From positions 1 through 63,379 of the forward strand of contig NZ_VKGK01000031.1 in the NCBI RefSeq assembly GCF_007197645.1: DNA of 63,379 bases, in the 5' to 3' direction. Source of the DNA: Shewanella hanedai (GTDB lineage Bacteria > Pseudomonadota > Gammaproteobacteria > Enterobacterales > Shewanellaceae). The notes beneath the pieces are model-generated. The model made no database searches and was not told the origin of the DNA. It was given only the letters and a program-made list of their open reading frames with translations. This document shows, one piece after another, positions 18,317 through 27,964 of the stretch. The translations under genes and the position numbers were made by a program. Position 1 is the first letter of the stretch, and every line of letters starts with the position of its first letter.

Positions 18317-18345
18317 AAAGGTGGCTCAGGCCACCTTTAATTTTT
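18317..18345. terminator. bidirectional terminator between the lipoprotein and DUF3634 genes
   Basis: AAAGGTGGC pairs with GCCACCTTT and is followed by AATTTTTA. The stem lies between two convergent genes and could serve both. Confidence 0.82.
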
Positions 18346-18359
18346 ATCTAGGTATTATT

Positions 18360-18704
18360 TCAACCCGCCTGACGGCTGTTATCCACTAGCTTCTTATCAT
18401 AATACTCGAAGGGGAATACGTTGCGAATTCTCTGGGTAATATCATCACTGACATTCGCAGAAACATGCAGTCGAACCGATCCTGATTTTTCACATTTTAC
18501 TGAACAAGTCAGTTTTTCTGCTTTAGCGATGGTGCGGCACTCTTTTTGAAACTTCTCTGGAATTTTGCCTTTATGGGAATCTAAACGGCCATTTTTGAAA
18601 TGCATTTCAAAAATAGTGAGTCCCTTTTTTCCACTAAATATAAGTTTATAAACGAGAAATAATCCAATAAGAACAAAAATTACTTTGAGTACATCTGAAT
18701 TCAT
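18360..18704 (-). CDS. DUF3634 family protein
   Basis: A 114-residue protein with one N-terminal membrane span (about residues 5-24) followed by a mostly soluble part containing IFEMHFKNGRLDSHKGKIPE and a Cys pair region (CSVKCEKSG). This matches DUF3634, a family found in Shewanella and Vibrio-like genera. No function is known. Monocistronic, convergent with the lipoprotein gene. Confidence 0.75.
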   Translation of the reverse strand: MNSDVLKVIFVLIGLFLVYKLIFSGKKGLTIFEMHFKNGRLDSHKGKIPEKFQKECRTIAKAEKLTCSVKCEKSGSVRLHVSANVSDDITQRIRNVFPFEYYDKKLVDNSRQAG

Positions 18705-18811
18705 ACAGGTGTCCTTTAAATAGGCTATGAACTAAAGATACTCTTAGCATCGGTATTTTCATAGTAGATTCGATCACGTTTATACGAATCATAGTAATAG
18801 TCTGATTAAAT

Positions 18812-18838
18812 AAAAAAACCGCCTTATGGCGGTTTTTT
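18812..18838. terminator. terminator after the TorF-type porin gene
   Basis: AAAAAACCGCC pairs with GGCGGTTTTTT around a 4-base loop. It has T runs on both strands. It serves the minus-strand porin gene. Confidence 0.9.
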
Positions 18839-18853
18839 AGTTCTTGGATGAAC

Positions 18854-19582
18854 TTAGAAAGCGTAGCTTATCGAACCAAGCACGGTTCCTTCGGTGTTAT
18901 ATAAGTCATCTTTAACCTGATTAGCGTCACTTATGTCGGTGTCTAGCCAAGCAAGTGATAAACCAATACCGGATACTTCGGTAGAGACACCAATTGAGTA
19001 GTCTGAATAGCTATCGAAACCCTCACCGTCATCAATACCATCACCGAAGTTATAGCCATAATGTAAGTCTAGGCTCCAGTTTTCATAGAACTCATAAGAG
19101 TAGTTCGCTTCAGTGTAATGTAGATCCAGATCGCTGCCGCCGTAATCATTGGTGTACCAGTAGGCGAAACGGAAGCCTTTTACATCGATTCCTGCTGACA
19201 CTTCTAAATAATCTAAGTCACTGTCGCCAGGATAGTTGTAGCGATAAAGGGTAATGTCATAACTTAAATCATCATTGAGCTCGCCGTAATAACCCAGATA
19301 CAGATCAAGCTCAATATTAGGACCATTATAATCCGGCTCATCAAAATCGACATTACTTGCCCAAGCTCCAGCGAAGAAGCCATTATCATGGCTCCAATCT
19401 ATGCCTGCTTGTAATGCAACATCACCCGCGGTTTGTGATACACCACGAAAGCGATAGTCATTGGTAACACTTACCTCGCCAGATACTTCGGCAGAGGCAA
19501 TCGGTGAGATTAGCGCTGTAGCTAAAGCTAGGCCGGTAATCTGGGCAATCCGTTTTTTATTAAATTTTTTATACACGGTCAT
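18854..19582 (-). CDS. TorF family putative outer-membrane porin
   Basis: A 242-residue precursor with a signal peptide cut after ...ISPIASA (about residue 31). The mature protein is rich in alternating aromatic and polar residues and ends with a final Phe (SISYAF), as in beta-barrels. Repeated DYRFRGVSQT, GAWASNVDF and ELDLYLGYYG motifs match the Gcw_chp/TorF family of small porins. It would sit in the outer membrane and allow passage of small solutes. The function in Shewanella is not defined. Monocistronic. Confidence 0.85.
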   Translation of the reverse strand: MTVYKKFNKKRIAQITGLALATALISPIASAEVSGEVSVTNDYRFRGVSQTAGDVALQAGIDWSHDNGFFAGAWASNVDFDEPDYNGPNIELDLYLGYYGELNDDLSYDITLYRYNYPGDSDLDYLEVSAGIDVKGFRFAYWYTNDYGGSDLDLHYTEANYSYEFYENWSLDLHYGYNFGDGIDDGEGFDSYSDYSIGVSTEVSGIGLSLAWLDTDISDANQVKDDLYNTEGTVLGSISYAF

Positions 19583-19735
19583 TTCTCCATTTTACTTTAT
19601 TGTTATGACCCGCTGTCACAGGGGCCAATGCTTACCAAACTACAGCGACAATGCTGAGACCTCATGGTGTATCATGAAACTTAAGTTTCAATTCGTTAAA
19701 TTCGTTAAATTCGTTATTTGATTCTTTTAATATGC

Positions 19736-20098
19736 TTAGTTGTTAGTTTCAAACATGACGTAGATTTTTTTACACTCTTCAACCACTTCCCACGTACCAG
19801 TAAACCCTGCAGGGATAACGAAACGGCTTCCCTTGCTTACCGTCATGGTTCTGCCTGAATCGTCGGTAATGATGCTACTGCCTGCTAAGATTTCGCAGTA
19901 CTCACTTTCGGTATAGCTGACTTTCCAGCAACCTTTTTCACTTTGCCAGCTACCACTGTGGAATTGATTACACGGACTGGAGAAGTGATTTTCTACCGTC
20001 TGGGCCGGGTTACCCGATATGCGTTTTTCACTCTCTAGATGATAATGTTCAACATCAGCGTCATTGGTCGAGAAATTAACAATATTTTCAATATTCAA
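19736..20098 (-). CDS. cupin-domain protein (DUF861, EutQ-like)
   Basis: A 120-residue, single-domain cupin. The two cupin motifs are recognisable in YTESEYCEILAGSSIITDDSG and SRFVIPAGFTGTWEVVEECKK. It lacks a DNA-binding domain. Last gene of a minus-strand operon with the CoA-acylating aldehyde dehydrogenase and the transaminase, spaced about 80 bp apart, so it probably acts in amine or beta-alanine catabolism, possibly as a small enzyme or sensor. The exact role is not known. Confidence 0.75.
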   Translation of the reverse strand: MNIENIVNFSTNDADVEHYHLESEKRISGNPAQTVENHFSSPCNQFHSGSWQSEKGCWKVSYTESEYCEILAGSSIITDDSGRTMTVSKGSRFVIPAGFTGTWEVVEECKKIYVMFETNN

Positions 20099-20178
20099 AC
20101 TCTTATGCCTCTACTTCACGGTTTCTTGATTGAATAACACAACAATGCGCAGGCAAGCTGCGCATTGAAAAGGGGTGA

Positions 20179-21669
20179 TTACTTCATCGTCGGCATGACA
20201 AATTCAGCTTTCGCGTCATTGGATTTAGGCCAGCGAGCTGTGATTGCTTTACGTTTTGTGTAAAAACGAACACCGTCGGGTCCGTGCATATGCAGCGGGC
20301 CAAAGAGCGAGCGTTTCCAGCCACCAAAGCTGTGAAATGCCATCGGAACAGGAATAGGCACATTAACCCCGACCATGCCGACTTGAACGTGGTGACAAAA
20401 ATGTCTCGCAGCTTCACCGCTTTGGGTAAAGATTGCCGTGCCGTTACCAAACTCATGCTCATTAATTAAGGCTAAAGCCTCGGCATAATCCTTGACTCGC
20501 ACGATGGCGAGCACTGGGCCGAAGATCTCCTCTTTATAGATGGTCATCTCGGGGGTGACATTGTCGAACAAGCATCCTCCGAGGAAGTAACCCTGTTCGT
20601 GATCGGCCACACTGAGCTGGCGACCATCGGCCAATAAACTGGCTCCTTCAGCCACACCGGTGTCGACATAACTGTTTACTTTGGCAAGGTGTTGAGCTGA
20701 GATGAGTGGGCCCATATCCATCTCGGGTGTGACCCCGTTACCGACGCGCAGTGCTGCAATTTGTGGCAAAAGTTTCTCGACTAAGGCATCGCCTGAATCA
20801 CCCACCGCCAGTACAACTGATATGGCCATGCAGCGCTCACCAGCAGAGCCAAATGCCGCGCCCATTAACGCGCCAACGGCTTGATCTATGTCAGCATCTG
20901 GCATCAATAGCATGTGGTTTTTCGCCCCGCCTAAGGCTTGTACTCGCTTGCCATGTTTTGATGCGGTTTCATAGATGTATTCAGCAATGGGCGTTGAACC
21001 TACAAAGCTAACCGCCTGAATATCTTTGTGACTTAATAAGGTGTCGACGGCTTCTTTATCCCCGTTGATCACATTAAATACGCCATCTGGCAGGCCTGCT
21101 TCGGTGAGTAGTTCGGCTAAGCGCATCACTGAGCTTGGGTCTTTTTCTGATGGTTTCATGATAAAGGTGTTACCGGCTGCGATAGCGATAGGGAACATCC
21201 ACATGGGCACCATCACAGGAAAGTTAAACGGAGAGATCCCCGCCACAACCCCTAACGATTGATTGACACACCAAGCATCGACGCCACCGCCGACCTGTTC
21301 TGTGTGTTCGCCTTTTAATAGGTGGGGAATGCCACAGGCAAATTCGACCACTTCGAGTCCACGGATTATTTCGCCCTTAGCATCGTCAAGTACTTTACCG
21401 TGCTCGCGGGTGATGAGCTCAGCGAGTTCATCGATATTGTGTTCAACTAAGGCTTTAAACTTAAACAACACGCGTGAGCGGTTAAGAGGTGAAACCTGCG
21501 ACCAGCTGGTATGGGCTTTTTTCGCGAGTTCGATCACACCAGCCACTTCTGCTGCACTAGCCAAGGACACACTGGCTTTTTGTTCTCCGGTTGCAGGCTC
21601 AAAAACGGGTCCTGAACGTTCACTGATTTCGCTATGAGCGCCATTAATGTAGTGGTTGATCTGTTGCAT
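20179..21669 (-). CDS. mmsA: CoA-acylating (methyl)malonate-semialdehyde dehydrogenase
   Basis: A 496-residue member of the aldehyde dehydrogenase superfamily. The CoA-acylating subfamily is recognised by FNFPVMVPMWMFPIAIAAGN, GSAGERCMAIS with the catalytic Cys in GERCM, and the C-terminal MHGPDGVRFYTKRKAITARWP. It converts malonate semialdehyde to acetyl-CoA and CO2 or methylmalonate semialdehyde to propionyl-CoA, using NAD and CoA. Its partner directly upstream is the omega-amino acid transaminase, which would supply malonate semialdehyde from beta-alanine. Cytosolic; middle gene of a three-gene operon. Confidence 0.92.
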   Translation of the reverse strand: MQQINHYINGAHSEISERSGPVFEPATGEQKASVSLASAAEVAGVIELAKKAHTSWSQVSPLNRSRVLFKFKALVEHNIDELAELITREHGKVLDDAKGEIIRGLEVVEFACGIPHLLKGEHTEQVGGGVDAWCVNQSLGVVAGISPFNFPVMVPMWMFPIAIAAGNTFIMKPSEKDPSSVMRLAELLTEAGLPDGVFNVINGDKEAVDTLLSHKDIQAVSFVGSTPIAEYIYETASKHGKRVQALGGAKNHMLLMPDADIDQAVGALMGAAFGSAGERCMAISVVLAVGDSGDALVEKLLPQIAALRVGNGVTPEMDMGPLISAQHLAKVNSYVDTGVAEGASLLADGRQLSVADHEQGYFLGGCLFDNVTPEMTIYKEEIFGPVLAIVRVKDYAEALALINEHEFGNGTAIFTQSGEAARHFCHHVQVGMVGVNVPIPVPMAFHSFGGWKRSLFGPLHMHGPDGVRFYTKRKAITARWPKSNDAKAEFVMPTMK

Positions 21670-21748
21670 AATCTAAATCCTATAATCATAGTTTTCTCAC
21701 CCCTAACTAAGGCCGGGAGTGAGCTTGGTACACTGGGTTTATTAATCG

Positions 21749-23086
21749 TTAACCGACGGCTCTTATGGCATCGCTTAAGGTATTTACGATTTGATCTATC
21801 TCTTGTTTGCTGACGATAAGCGGCGGAGAGATAGCGATAATATCGGCGGTGGCCCGCACTAAGGTTCCCTTGTCAAAACAGGTTTCAAAGATACCAAAGC
21901 CTCGCTTGCCGACACCTTTCTCACTAGGGGAGAACTGGATACCGCCGACTAAACCAATATTGCGTATGTCGATAATATTGGGCAGACCTTTAAGGCTATG
22001 AATCGCATCTTCGAAGTAACCTTCGAGCTCCTTGCTTCGCTCAAAGAGCTTCTCGTTCTCATAGATATTCAAACTGGCGATAGCGGCTGCAGCTGCAACG
22101 GGGTGGCCGGAATAGGTGTAACCGTGAAACAGCTCTATACCTTCAGGGCCTTGCATACAGGCATCGTAAATATCATCATCAATCAACACTGCTCCCATCG
22201 GGATTGCGCCGTTGTTTAATGCTTTTGCCGTTGTGATCATATCCGGTGTTACGTCCCAGCGTTGACTGGCAAAAGCGTCGCCAACACGACCAAATCCGGT
22301 GATCACTTCATCAAAAATTAATAAGATGCCATGTTTCTTGGTGATCGCTCGTAGACGTTTAAGGTAACCTTCTGGCGGCAATATCACGCCTGCTGAACCT
22401 GACATAGGCTCAACAATCACCGCAGCAATATTCTCTGCGCCGTGCAGAGCCACAAGCTGCTCAAGCACATCCGCTTTTTCTGCACCCGTTTTAGGCATGC
22501 CGCGAGTAAAGGCATTATTTTGCATGTCTAACGTGTGGGGGAGGTGATCGACACCGGGCAAGAGTTGTTGACTGAAGGTTTTACGATTGCCACCTATTCC
22601 GCCGACAGAGATCCCGCCGAAACCGACTCCGTGGTAACCCAGTTCGCGGCCGATAAAGCGAGTGCGGGTCGCCTCACCATTTGCTCTGTGGTAATTAATG
22701 GCGATCTTCAGCGCGCTGTCGACAGACTCTGAGCCAGAGTTAGTAAAGAAGACCTTATTTAACCCTTGTGGGCTAATGTTGGCTAAGCGTTCGGCAAGTT
22801 CGAAAGCGAGAGGGTGGCCCATTTGAAATGAGGGAGCATAATCCATCTTATTTATTTGACGGCTAACAGCTTCGGAAATCTCTTTACGTCCATGTCCCGC
22901 ATTACAACACCAAAGCCCAGCAGTTCCATCGAGGATGGCACGACCAGATGTGTCTTTGTAATACATACCTTCAGCTTCTGCGAGCATTCTTGGGTTCGCT
23001 TTGAATTGTCTATTGGCAGTAAAAGGCATCCAATAGTTTTCAAGAGTCTGCGTGTCGTTATGCTTATATGTTGGAATGTCTGTCAT
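21749..23086 (-). CDS. omega-amino acid:pyruvate (beta-alanine) class III aminotransferase
   Basis: A 445-residue PLP enzyme of class III. The Schiff-base Lys is in ITTAKALNNG, and the fold signatures are GTAGLWCCNAGHG, FFTNSGSESVDSALK, IVEPMSGSAGVILPP and LIFDEVITGFGRVG. The specific motifs TLENYWMPFTANRQFK and HPLAFELAERLA are typical of omega-amino acid:pyruvate transaminases, which make malonate semialdehyde from beta-alanine, or use GABA and putrescine-derived amines. First gene of the operon; the divergent puuC gene shares its promoter region, where two PuuR-like boxes occur. Confidence 0.88.
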   Translation of the reverse strand: MTDIPTYKHNDTQTLENYWMPFTANRQFKANPRMLAEAEGMYYKDTSGRAILDGTAGLWCCNAGHGRKEISEAVSRQINKMDYAPSFQMGHPLAFELAERLANISPQGLNKVFFTNSGSESVDSALKIAINYHRANGEATRTRFIGRELGYHGVGFGGISVGGIGGNRKTFSQQLLPGVDHLPHTLDMQNNAFTRGMPKTGAEKADVLEQLVALHGAENIAAVIVEPMSGSAGVILPPEGYLKRLRAITKKHGILLIFDEVITGFGRVGDAFASQRWDVTPDMITTAKALNNGAIPMGAVLIDDDIYDACMQGPEGIELFHGYTYSGHPVAAAAAIASLNIYENEKLFERSKELEGYFEDAIHSLKGLPNIIDIRNIGLVGGIQFSPSEKGVGKRGFGIFETCFDKGTLVRATADIIAISPPLIVSKQEIDQIVNTLSDAIRAVG

Positions 23087-23117
23087 ATCATCTACCCTGA
23101 TCTAGTTTAAACGTTGT

Positions 23118-23165
23118 TATAATGAGCGATTGATATTTGCTACTCTATGTTAGATATAATGAACA
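23118..23165. promoter_or_regulatory. two PuuR-like boxes between the transaminase operon and puuC
   Basis: TATAATGA occurs at 23118-23125 and again at 23155-23162, in the sequence AGATATAATGAACA, which is close to the E. coli PuuR box AAAATATAATGAACA. The two copies are 37 bp apart in the shared divergent promoter region. PuuR is encoded at 48544. Binding is inferred from the motif only. Confidence 0.5.
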
Positions 23166-23349
23166 TGAAAGCTTTTTGTAGAAAAAAATGTACTAAATTG
23201 AACGTTTTTGTAAAATATATTGAAACTTGTGTTGAAAATGAGTCTGCATACAGCGTAATCTTGAGGCTTATCCACTCGCGCCTATTGCATTCATCATGAG
23301 TTAAATGCCCTAGGCTGAAACCGAGTTAATCACCCGTTAAGAGGTCATC

Positions 23350-24861
23350 ATGAGTACACCGACAAATCGCGAACAATGGCAAAACTTAGCCGACACGTTA
23401 ATCACCCAAGGTGAAATAAAGGCTGATGCATTTATTGAAGGGGAGTATCAAGCTTCTTTATCTGGTGAGAGATTTGATTGTGTAAGCCCAATTGATGGCC
23501 GCGTACTTTGCCAAGTGGCCAGTTGCGATCTTGAAGATGCGAATATTGCAGTAAAGAGTGCACGTGCTGCATTCGACTCAGGTGTCTGGTCTGAGCTTTC
23601 ACCGGTTAAGCGTAAAGGGATAATGATACGCTTTGCCGATCTGCTTGAAGCGAATAAAGACGAATTAGCACTACTTGAAACCTTAGATATGGGTAAGCCT
23701 ATTCGTTATTCTGGCGCTGTTGATGTGGTGGGGGCTGCCCGCTCTATTCGTTGGTCCGGTGAAGCAATCGATAAAATATACGATGAAATTGCACCAACGG
23801 CACATAATGAGATTGGCATGATCACCCGTGAACCTGTTGGCGTGGTGGCTGCTATTGTGCCTTGGAACTTTCCGATCTTAATGGCCTGCTGGAAATTGGG
23901 TCCTGCCTTAGCGACGGGTAATAGTGTCATCTTAAAGCCATCTGAAAAATCGCCGTTAACGGCGATCCGTATGGCACAAATCGCCATCGAAGCAGGCATT
24001 CCTAAAGGGGTGTTGAATGTGTTACCCGGATTTGGTCACACTGTAGGTAAGGCGTTGGCGCTGCATATGGATGTTGATACCTTGGTATTTACCGGTTCAA
24101 CTAAGATAGCCAAGCAGTTGATGATCTATGCTGGCGAGTCGAACATGAAGCGTGTGTGGTTAGAAGCAGGCGGTAAGAGCCCTAACATCGTGTTTAATGA
24201 TGCGCCCGATCTTCAAAAAGCGGCTGAAGCTGCTGCGGCGGCTATCGCTTTCAACCAAGGAGAGGTCTGTACTGCAGGTTCTCGTCTGTTAGTTGAGGCT
24301 GGTGTTAAAGATGAACTGCTGGGACTTATCGCCAAAGAGATGCAGGCTTGGAAGCCCGGTCATCCGCTGGATCCTGCCACTACATGTGGCGCAGTTGTCG
24401 ACAAGCAGCAGTTAGATAATGTGCTGAAATATATTCGAGTTGGTATCGCCGAAGGTGCTGAGCTGGTGCATGGTGGTAATCAAGTTCTGACGGAAAGTGG
24501 CGGTATGTATGTTGAGCCGACTATTTTCTCAAATGTTGAGAATAAGATGACTATCGCCAAAGAGGAGATCTTTGGCCCAGTGCTCTCGGTGATCACGTTC
24601 GATGGAATGGATGAAGCGATCAGCATTGGTAACGACAGCATTTACGGTTTAGCGGCAGGTGTATGGACCTCAAATATCAGTAAAGCTCACAAGACAGCGA
24701 AAGCATTGCGGAGCGGGATGGTATGGATTAATCATTATGATGGCGGTGATATGACAGCGCCCTTCGGTGGTTATAAGCAGTCAGGTAATGGCCGTGATAA
24801 GTCACTGCATGCCTTCGATAAATACACTGAAATTAAAGCAACTTGGATAGCATTGGATTAG
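23350..24861 (+). CDS. puuC: gamma-glutamyl-gamma-aminobutyraldehyde dehydrogenase
   Basis: A 503-residue NAD(P)-dependent aldehyde dehydrogenase. Conserved motifs are VPWNFPILMACWKLGPALATGN, FTGSTKIAKQ, the active-site Glu in LEAGGKSPNIVF and the catalytic Cys in FNQGEVCTAGSRL, and the terminus FGGYKQSGNGRDKSLHAFDKYTE. This is the PuuC pattern. It oxidises gamma-glutamyl-gamma-aminobutyraldehyde to gamma-glutamyl-GABA, and PuuC is known to accept other aldehydes such as 3-aminopropanal. The gene lies 25 kb from the rest of the puu cluster, next to divergently transcribed transaminase and mmsA genes. Confidence 0.9.
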   Translation: MSTPTNREQWQNLADTLITQGEIKADAFIEGEYQASLSGERFDCVSPIDGRVLCQVASCDLEDANIAVKSARAAFDSGVWSELSPVKRKGIMIRFADLLEANKDELALLETLDMGKPIRYSGAVDVVGAARSIRWSGEAIDKIYDEIAPTAHNEIGMITREPVGVVAAIVPWNFPILMACWKLGPALATGNSVILKPSEKSPLTAIRMAQIAIEAGIPKGVLNVLPGFGHTVGKALALHMDVDTLVFTGSTKIAKQLMIYAGESNMKRVWLEAGGKSPNIVFNDAPDLQKAAEAAAAAIAFNQGEVCTAGSRLLVEAGVKDELLGLIAKEMQAWKPGHPLDPATTCGAVVDKQQLDNVLKYIRVGIAEGAELVHGGNQVLTESGGMYVEPTIFSNVENKMTIAKEEIFGPVLSVITFDGMDEAISIGNDSIYGLAAGVWTSNISKAHKTAKALRSGMVWINHYDGGDMTAPFGGYKQSGNGRDKSLHAFDKYTEIKATWIALD

Positions 24862-24923
24862 AGGTAAAGTTTCTAAGGACCTAGGATCTACTGTAATGTC
24901 AGCTATTAGGTGTATCCATATGT

Positions 24924-24957
24924 AAAAAGCCCCATCGCATTAGCGTCGGGGCTTTTT
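24924..24957. terminator. bidirectional terminator between puuC and the dicarboxylate symporter gene
   Basis: AAAAAGCCCC pairs with GGGGCTTTTT around a 14-base loop. It lies between two convergent genes and has T runs on both strands. Confidence 0.9.
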
Positions 24958-24979
24958 CTGTATATAGCGGTCTTGTCTA

Positions 24980-26206
24980 TTACTTATGTTCTGGATTGAA
25001 CTTGTCCATTACCACGGCGCAGACGGCGTCGCCCGTGATGTTCAATGAGGTTCTGATCATGTCGAAGATTCTGTCCAGAGCGAATAACAGTGGTAAGCCA
25101 TCAATCGGAATACCCGCAGCCAGTAATACGGCAACTACTAAGAAAGAGGGACCTGGAACACCTGCTTGACCAATGGCACCTAAGGTTGAGGTGAAGATGA
25201 TAGCGGCATAAGCGGTCATCGTTAGGTCAACTTGGAACATTTGGGCAAAAAACATGGCGACTAGACCGTAATAGATAGCATTACCCGTCATGTTAATGGT
25301 TGCACCTAGTGGCAGCACGAAGGCCGAGGTGGCTTTAGAAACATTCAACTCCTGCTCACAGGTTTCCATCGTGATAGGCAATGTGGCCATCGATGACGCT
25401 GTAGACATGGCCATGGCCTGAGGTTTTTTCATTGCCGAGATAAACTTGAGCACAGGCACGTTTGATAAAAACTTCACGACTAGCGGGAAGAAGATAAAGG
25501 CGTAGATTAGAATTGAGGCGACAAATACGATGAAGAGTTTGATAACGACTTCGAGCGCTTGGAAACCGAATGTACCAACAGACTCAGCCATCAAACCAAA
25601 TACACCAATTGGGGCAATGATCATCACCTTGTTTATCATCCAAATGAAGGCCTCTACAATGGTGTTTAGTCCTTGAATGATTGGCTTCGCGCCGTCACCT
25701 TTGACCTTGGTCAGTGCAATACCTAAGAAGATACAGAAGACTAAAATTTGCAGGATATTACCAGAGGTCAATGATTCGAACACATTGGTCGGGATCATGC
25801 CGATTAAGGTATCCATGGCACCCGGCAGTGCGCCTTGTTCAGCTGTCACTTGTGGAAACGCTGCACCGTGGCTACTAAAATCGACTCCTGCACCAGGTTT
25901 GAAAATATTACCCATGACCAGCGCTAACGTAACGGCTAGTGCTGAGGTGGCGATAAAGAAGCCAAATGTGCCGATGCCGATTTTTCCCGCTGATGGACTG
26001 TTACCCAAACTTGCAGCACCGGCAATAATGGATACGGCCACTAAGGGGATCACTAGCATCTTAATTAGATGGATAAATAGGGTACCTAAGGGAGCAAATA
26101 TCGCAGCACCTTCTCCCATTAATAGACCGACCACACCGCCAATGATCATGGCTATAATCACTTGTAGGCCGATATTGCCCATTAACTTTTTAGCTTGAAT
26201 TCCCAC
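24980..26206 (-). CDS. dicarboxylate/amino acid:cation symporter (DAACS family)
   Basis: A 408-residue inner-membrane carrier with about 8 spans and two re-entrant loops. The family motif is seen as STASSMATLPITMETCEQEL with the ATINMTGNAIYYG segment, and the second hairpin GQAGVPGPSFLVVAV. Members import glutamate, aspartate or C4-dicarboxylates together with Na+ or H+. The Ser-rich and NMxGNA motifs are intact, so it should be functional. Substrate cannot be fixed; it may serve amino acid uptake beside the amine genes. Transcribed alone. Confidence 0.88.
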   Translation of the reverse strand: MGIQAKKLMGNIGLQVIIAMIIGGVVGLLMGEGAAIFAPLGTLFIHLIKMLVIPLVAVSIIAGAASLGNSPSAGKIGIGTFGFFIATSALAVTLALVMGNIFKPGAGVDFSSHGAAFPQVTAEQGALPGAMDTLIGMIPTNVFESLTSGNILQILVFCIFLGIALTKVKGDGAKPIIQGLNTIVEAFIWMINKVMIIAPIGVFGLMAESVGTFGFQALEVVIKLFIVFVASILIYAFIFFPLVVKFLSNVPVLKFISAMKKPQAMAMSTASSMATLPITMETCEQELNVSKATSAFVLPLGATINMTGNAIYYGLVAMFFAQMFQVDLTMTAYAAIIFTSTLGAIGQAGVPGPSFLVVAVLLAAGIPIDGLPLLFALDRIFDMIRTSLNITGDAVCAVVMDKFNPEHK

Positions 26207-26538
26207 ACTTACCTCGATACTGCATTGCTAGCAATTTGATATTGACGGTAAATTAGCATAACCCACCTCTTCACTCTGTGAAACAGCACATAGTTAATTA
26301 CTAATTTGAGGTTTGTTTATTAAAACTGGAATTGTATTGTTAAATGTTCAATATAAGTGTCTATAACTGTATTATTATCAATTAAATGGCCTGTATATTC
26401 ACTGAGATCAACTTATCTTTAATTGTGCTGAATAATCAAACGACTTATTTGTCATGTGTTCGGCTTAAACTGCTTATTATTAGACCAAAGGCCTAATTAT
26501 CAACCTATGGTCTGTCTTTTTTAGTACAGAAAATAATT
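26207..26538. other. intergenic region upstream of the symporter, nothing identified
   Basis: AT-rich sequence of about 330 bp before the MITE at 26539. It must carry the symporter promoter, but no operator, riboswitch or small gene was recognised. Confidence 0.5.
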
Positions 26539-26819
26539 ATACCAATCAGTATAAGAAGTTGATCTACTCAGAGTGTTTTTTGGCAAACTAATTCAAGGCG
26601 AATGGATGATAGAATGGTTGTTCCCTTGTGAGTTCATTCAACGCAGAAATAGGCAGCCAAAAACACTCCTTAACAGGCGAGTTTTAGCGGTTCTGATGCG
26701 GTGACTCTTAAGGAACAAAAGGGAGCTTAACCCTAGTTTCACTATGCTCTTCACTCGTTGCCTTGCCTCAGGACCGCTAAATTCTCGCTGAGCGATCAAA
26801 TCTTTATACTGATTGGTAT
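26539..26819. mobile_element. MITE-like element with 16-bp terminal inverted repeats
   Basis: ATACCAATCAGTATAA (26539-26554) is repeated inverted as TTATACTGATTGGTAT (26804-26819). The 281-bp interior has no gene and contains blocks shared with a second element at 57468-57733: ATTCAAGGC, GATGA...GAATGGTT.TTCCCTT and CTTGCCT..AGG...CGCTGA..GATCA. This is a non-autonomous element family. The right end merges with the 3' end of the MBL gene and supplies part of its stop codon. Confidence 0.82.
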
Positions 26820-27886
26820 TACTGGTACGAGAGCAAGGTATCGAGTACAAGTTCAGCTTGCTTAGGCACTGAGGCTTCGAAACCATAATAGTGGCCATAT
26901 TTAGGTCTTAAACTATCAGTGATATTCTTACTTGCAGCTTCAAACCATTGAGCTCCAAATACCGAATGGTTATTGTTTGCGACAGTAGAGTATTGCGCCC
27001 AATCCACTTCATTCATTGCCTTGTTTGCCGCCATCGTTAAATCACCTAAGTAAGACTGCATAAAGTCGAGATCGGCTCGGCTACCTACGTTGCCATGTCC
27101 GCCGGATAAGTGCTGCCATTTTTGTGCCGATATCAGGGCTAAGTTTTGTCGGTAGTAGGTAAAGTTTTCTGAGCCGCCAAAGCCTAACCAAGGCAGTTGA
27201 TCTGGATTGATGAGATCTGGCGTATGTATTACCCCTTCATCGACGAGTAAAAGGGCTGCTGAGTCATCGGTGTGGGCAGCATGCTTAAAGCCAATGAATT
27301 TAAGCTGGGTATTTTCAAATTGGTACAGTCCGCCATCAAAGCTCACCGTCTTTGTGGGGCGAGGAAGCTGACTGTCTAAGAAGTTCATCTTATCAGCGGT
27401 GGCGTCACTGGCAACAATGGTGAGTTCAACGTCACGGCGTTTCGCTTCATCGACGAAGACTTGTGCATCACCAATATGATCTGCGTGGTTGTGTGAGTAG
27501 ACCAAGGTGGTCACGGGCTTATCAGTGACCTGCTTTATCGAAGCTAATAAAGCCTGACCTGCACCAAAGGCGAGGGGATCTAACACCATGACGCCTTTAT
27601 CACCCACATAGAACAGCGCGTTATAAAAATGGCTTTGAACCCAGTAAACCTTGTCTGTCACTCGCTGAACGATGGTTTCTCCTGCCATGTTACGATCAAA
27701 TAAATTATCGATTTTTTTATCAATGTCGATATTAACCAAACTGCTTGGGGCTTGATAACTGGCTCCAACTGTAGAGGGGTAACCTGTTGCGGGTTTGAAA
27801 TTGATCTCATGAGCATCATGGGCGAATAAACTGGTCGTTGTCATTAGCGAGCCAACGAACAGCAGTGTATTAAAGTGGGATTTCAT
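26819..27886 (-). CDS. exported MBL-fold metallo-hydrolase
   Basis: A 355-residue protein with a signal peptide (MKSHFNTLLFVGSLMTTTSLFA, cut near residue 22) and a metallo-beta-lactamase fold. The metal motif is SHNHADHIGD (HxHxDH), with further ligands probably in GFKHAAHTDD and HLSGGHGNVG. It would hydrolyse an unknown periplasmic substrate. The gene is divergent from a LysR-type regulator, which may control it. The stop codon TAA (26821-26819) lies at the inner edge of a MITE, so the original C-terminus may have been altered by insertion. Confidence 0.85.
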   Translation of the reverse strand: MKSHFNTLLFVGSLMTTTSLFAHDAHEINFKPATGYPSTVGASYQAPSSLVNIDIDKKIDNLFDRNMAGETIVQRVTDKVYWVQSHFYNALFYVGDKGVMVLDPLAFGAGQALLASIKQVTDKPVTTLVYSHNHADHIGDAQVFVDEAKRRDVELTIVASDATADKMNFLDSQLPRPTKTVSFDGGLYQFENTQLKFIGFKHAAHTDDSAALLLVDEGVIHTPDLINPDQLPWLGFGGSENFTYYRQNLALISAQKWQHLSGGHGNVGSRADLDFMQSYLGDLTMAANKAMNEVDWAQYSTVANNNHSVFGAQWFEAASKNITDSLRPKYGHYYGFEASVPKQAELVLDTLLSYQ

Positions 27887-27964
27887 GTTTTTACCTTGAT
27901 TAAGTTTTCCTCAGTATGATAAAAATACAATCTATCCATCAATCTGATAGGTTCGATAATATAT

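Noticed and set aside
20284..21637. Several 60-120 codon frames antisense to the dehydrogenase genes
   Set aside because: High-GC codon-position shadows of real genes in other frames; no ribosome-binding sites.
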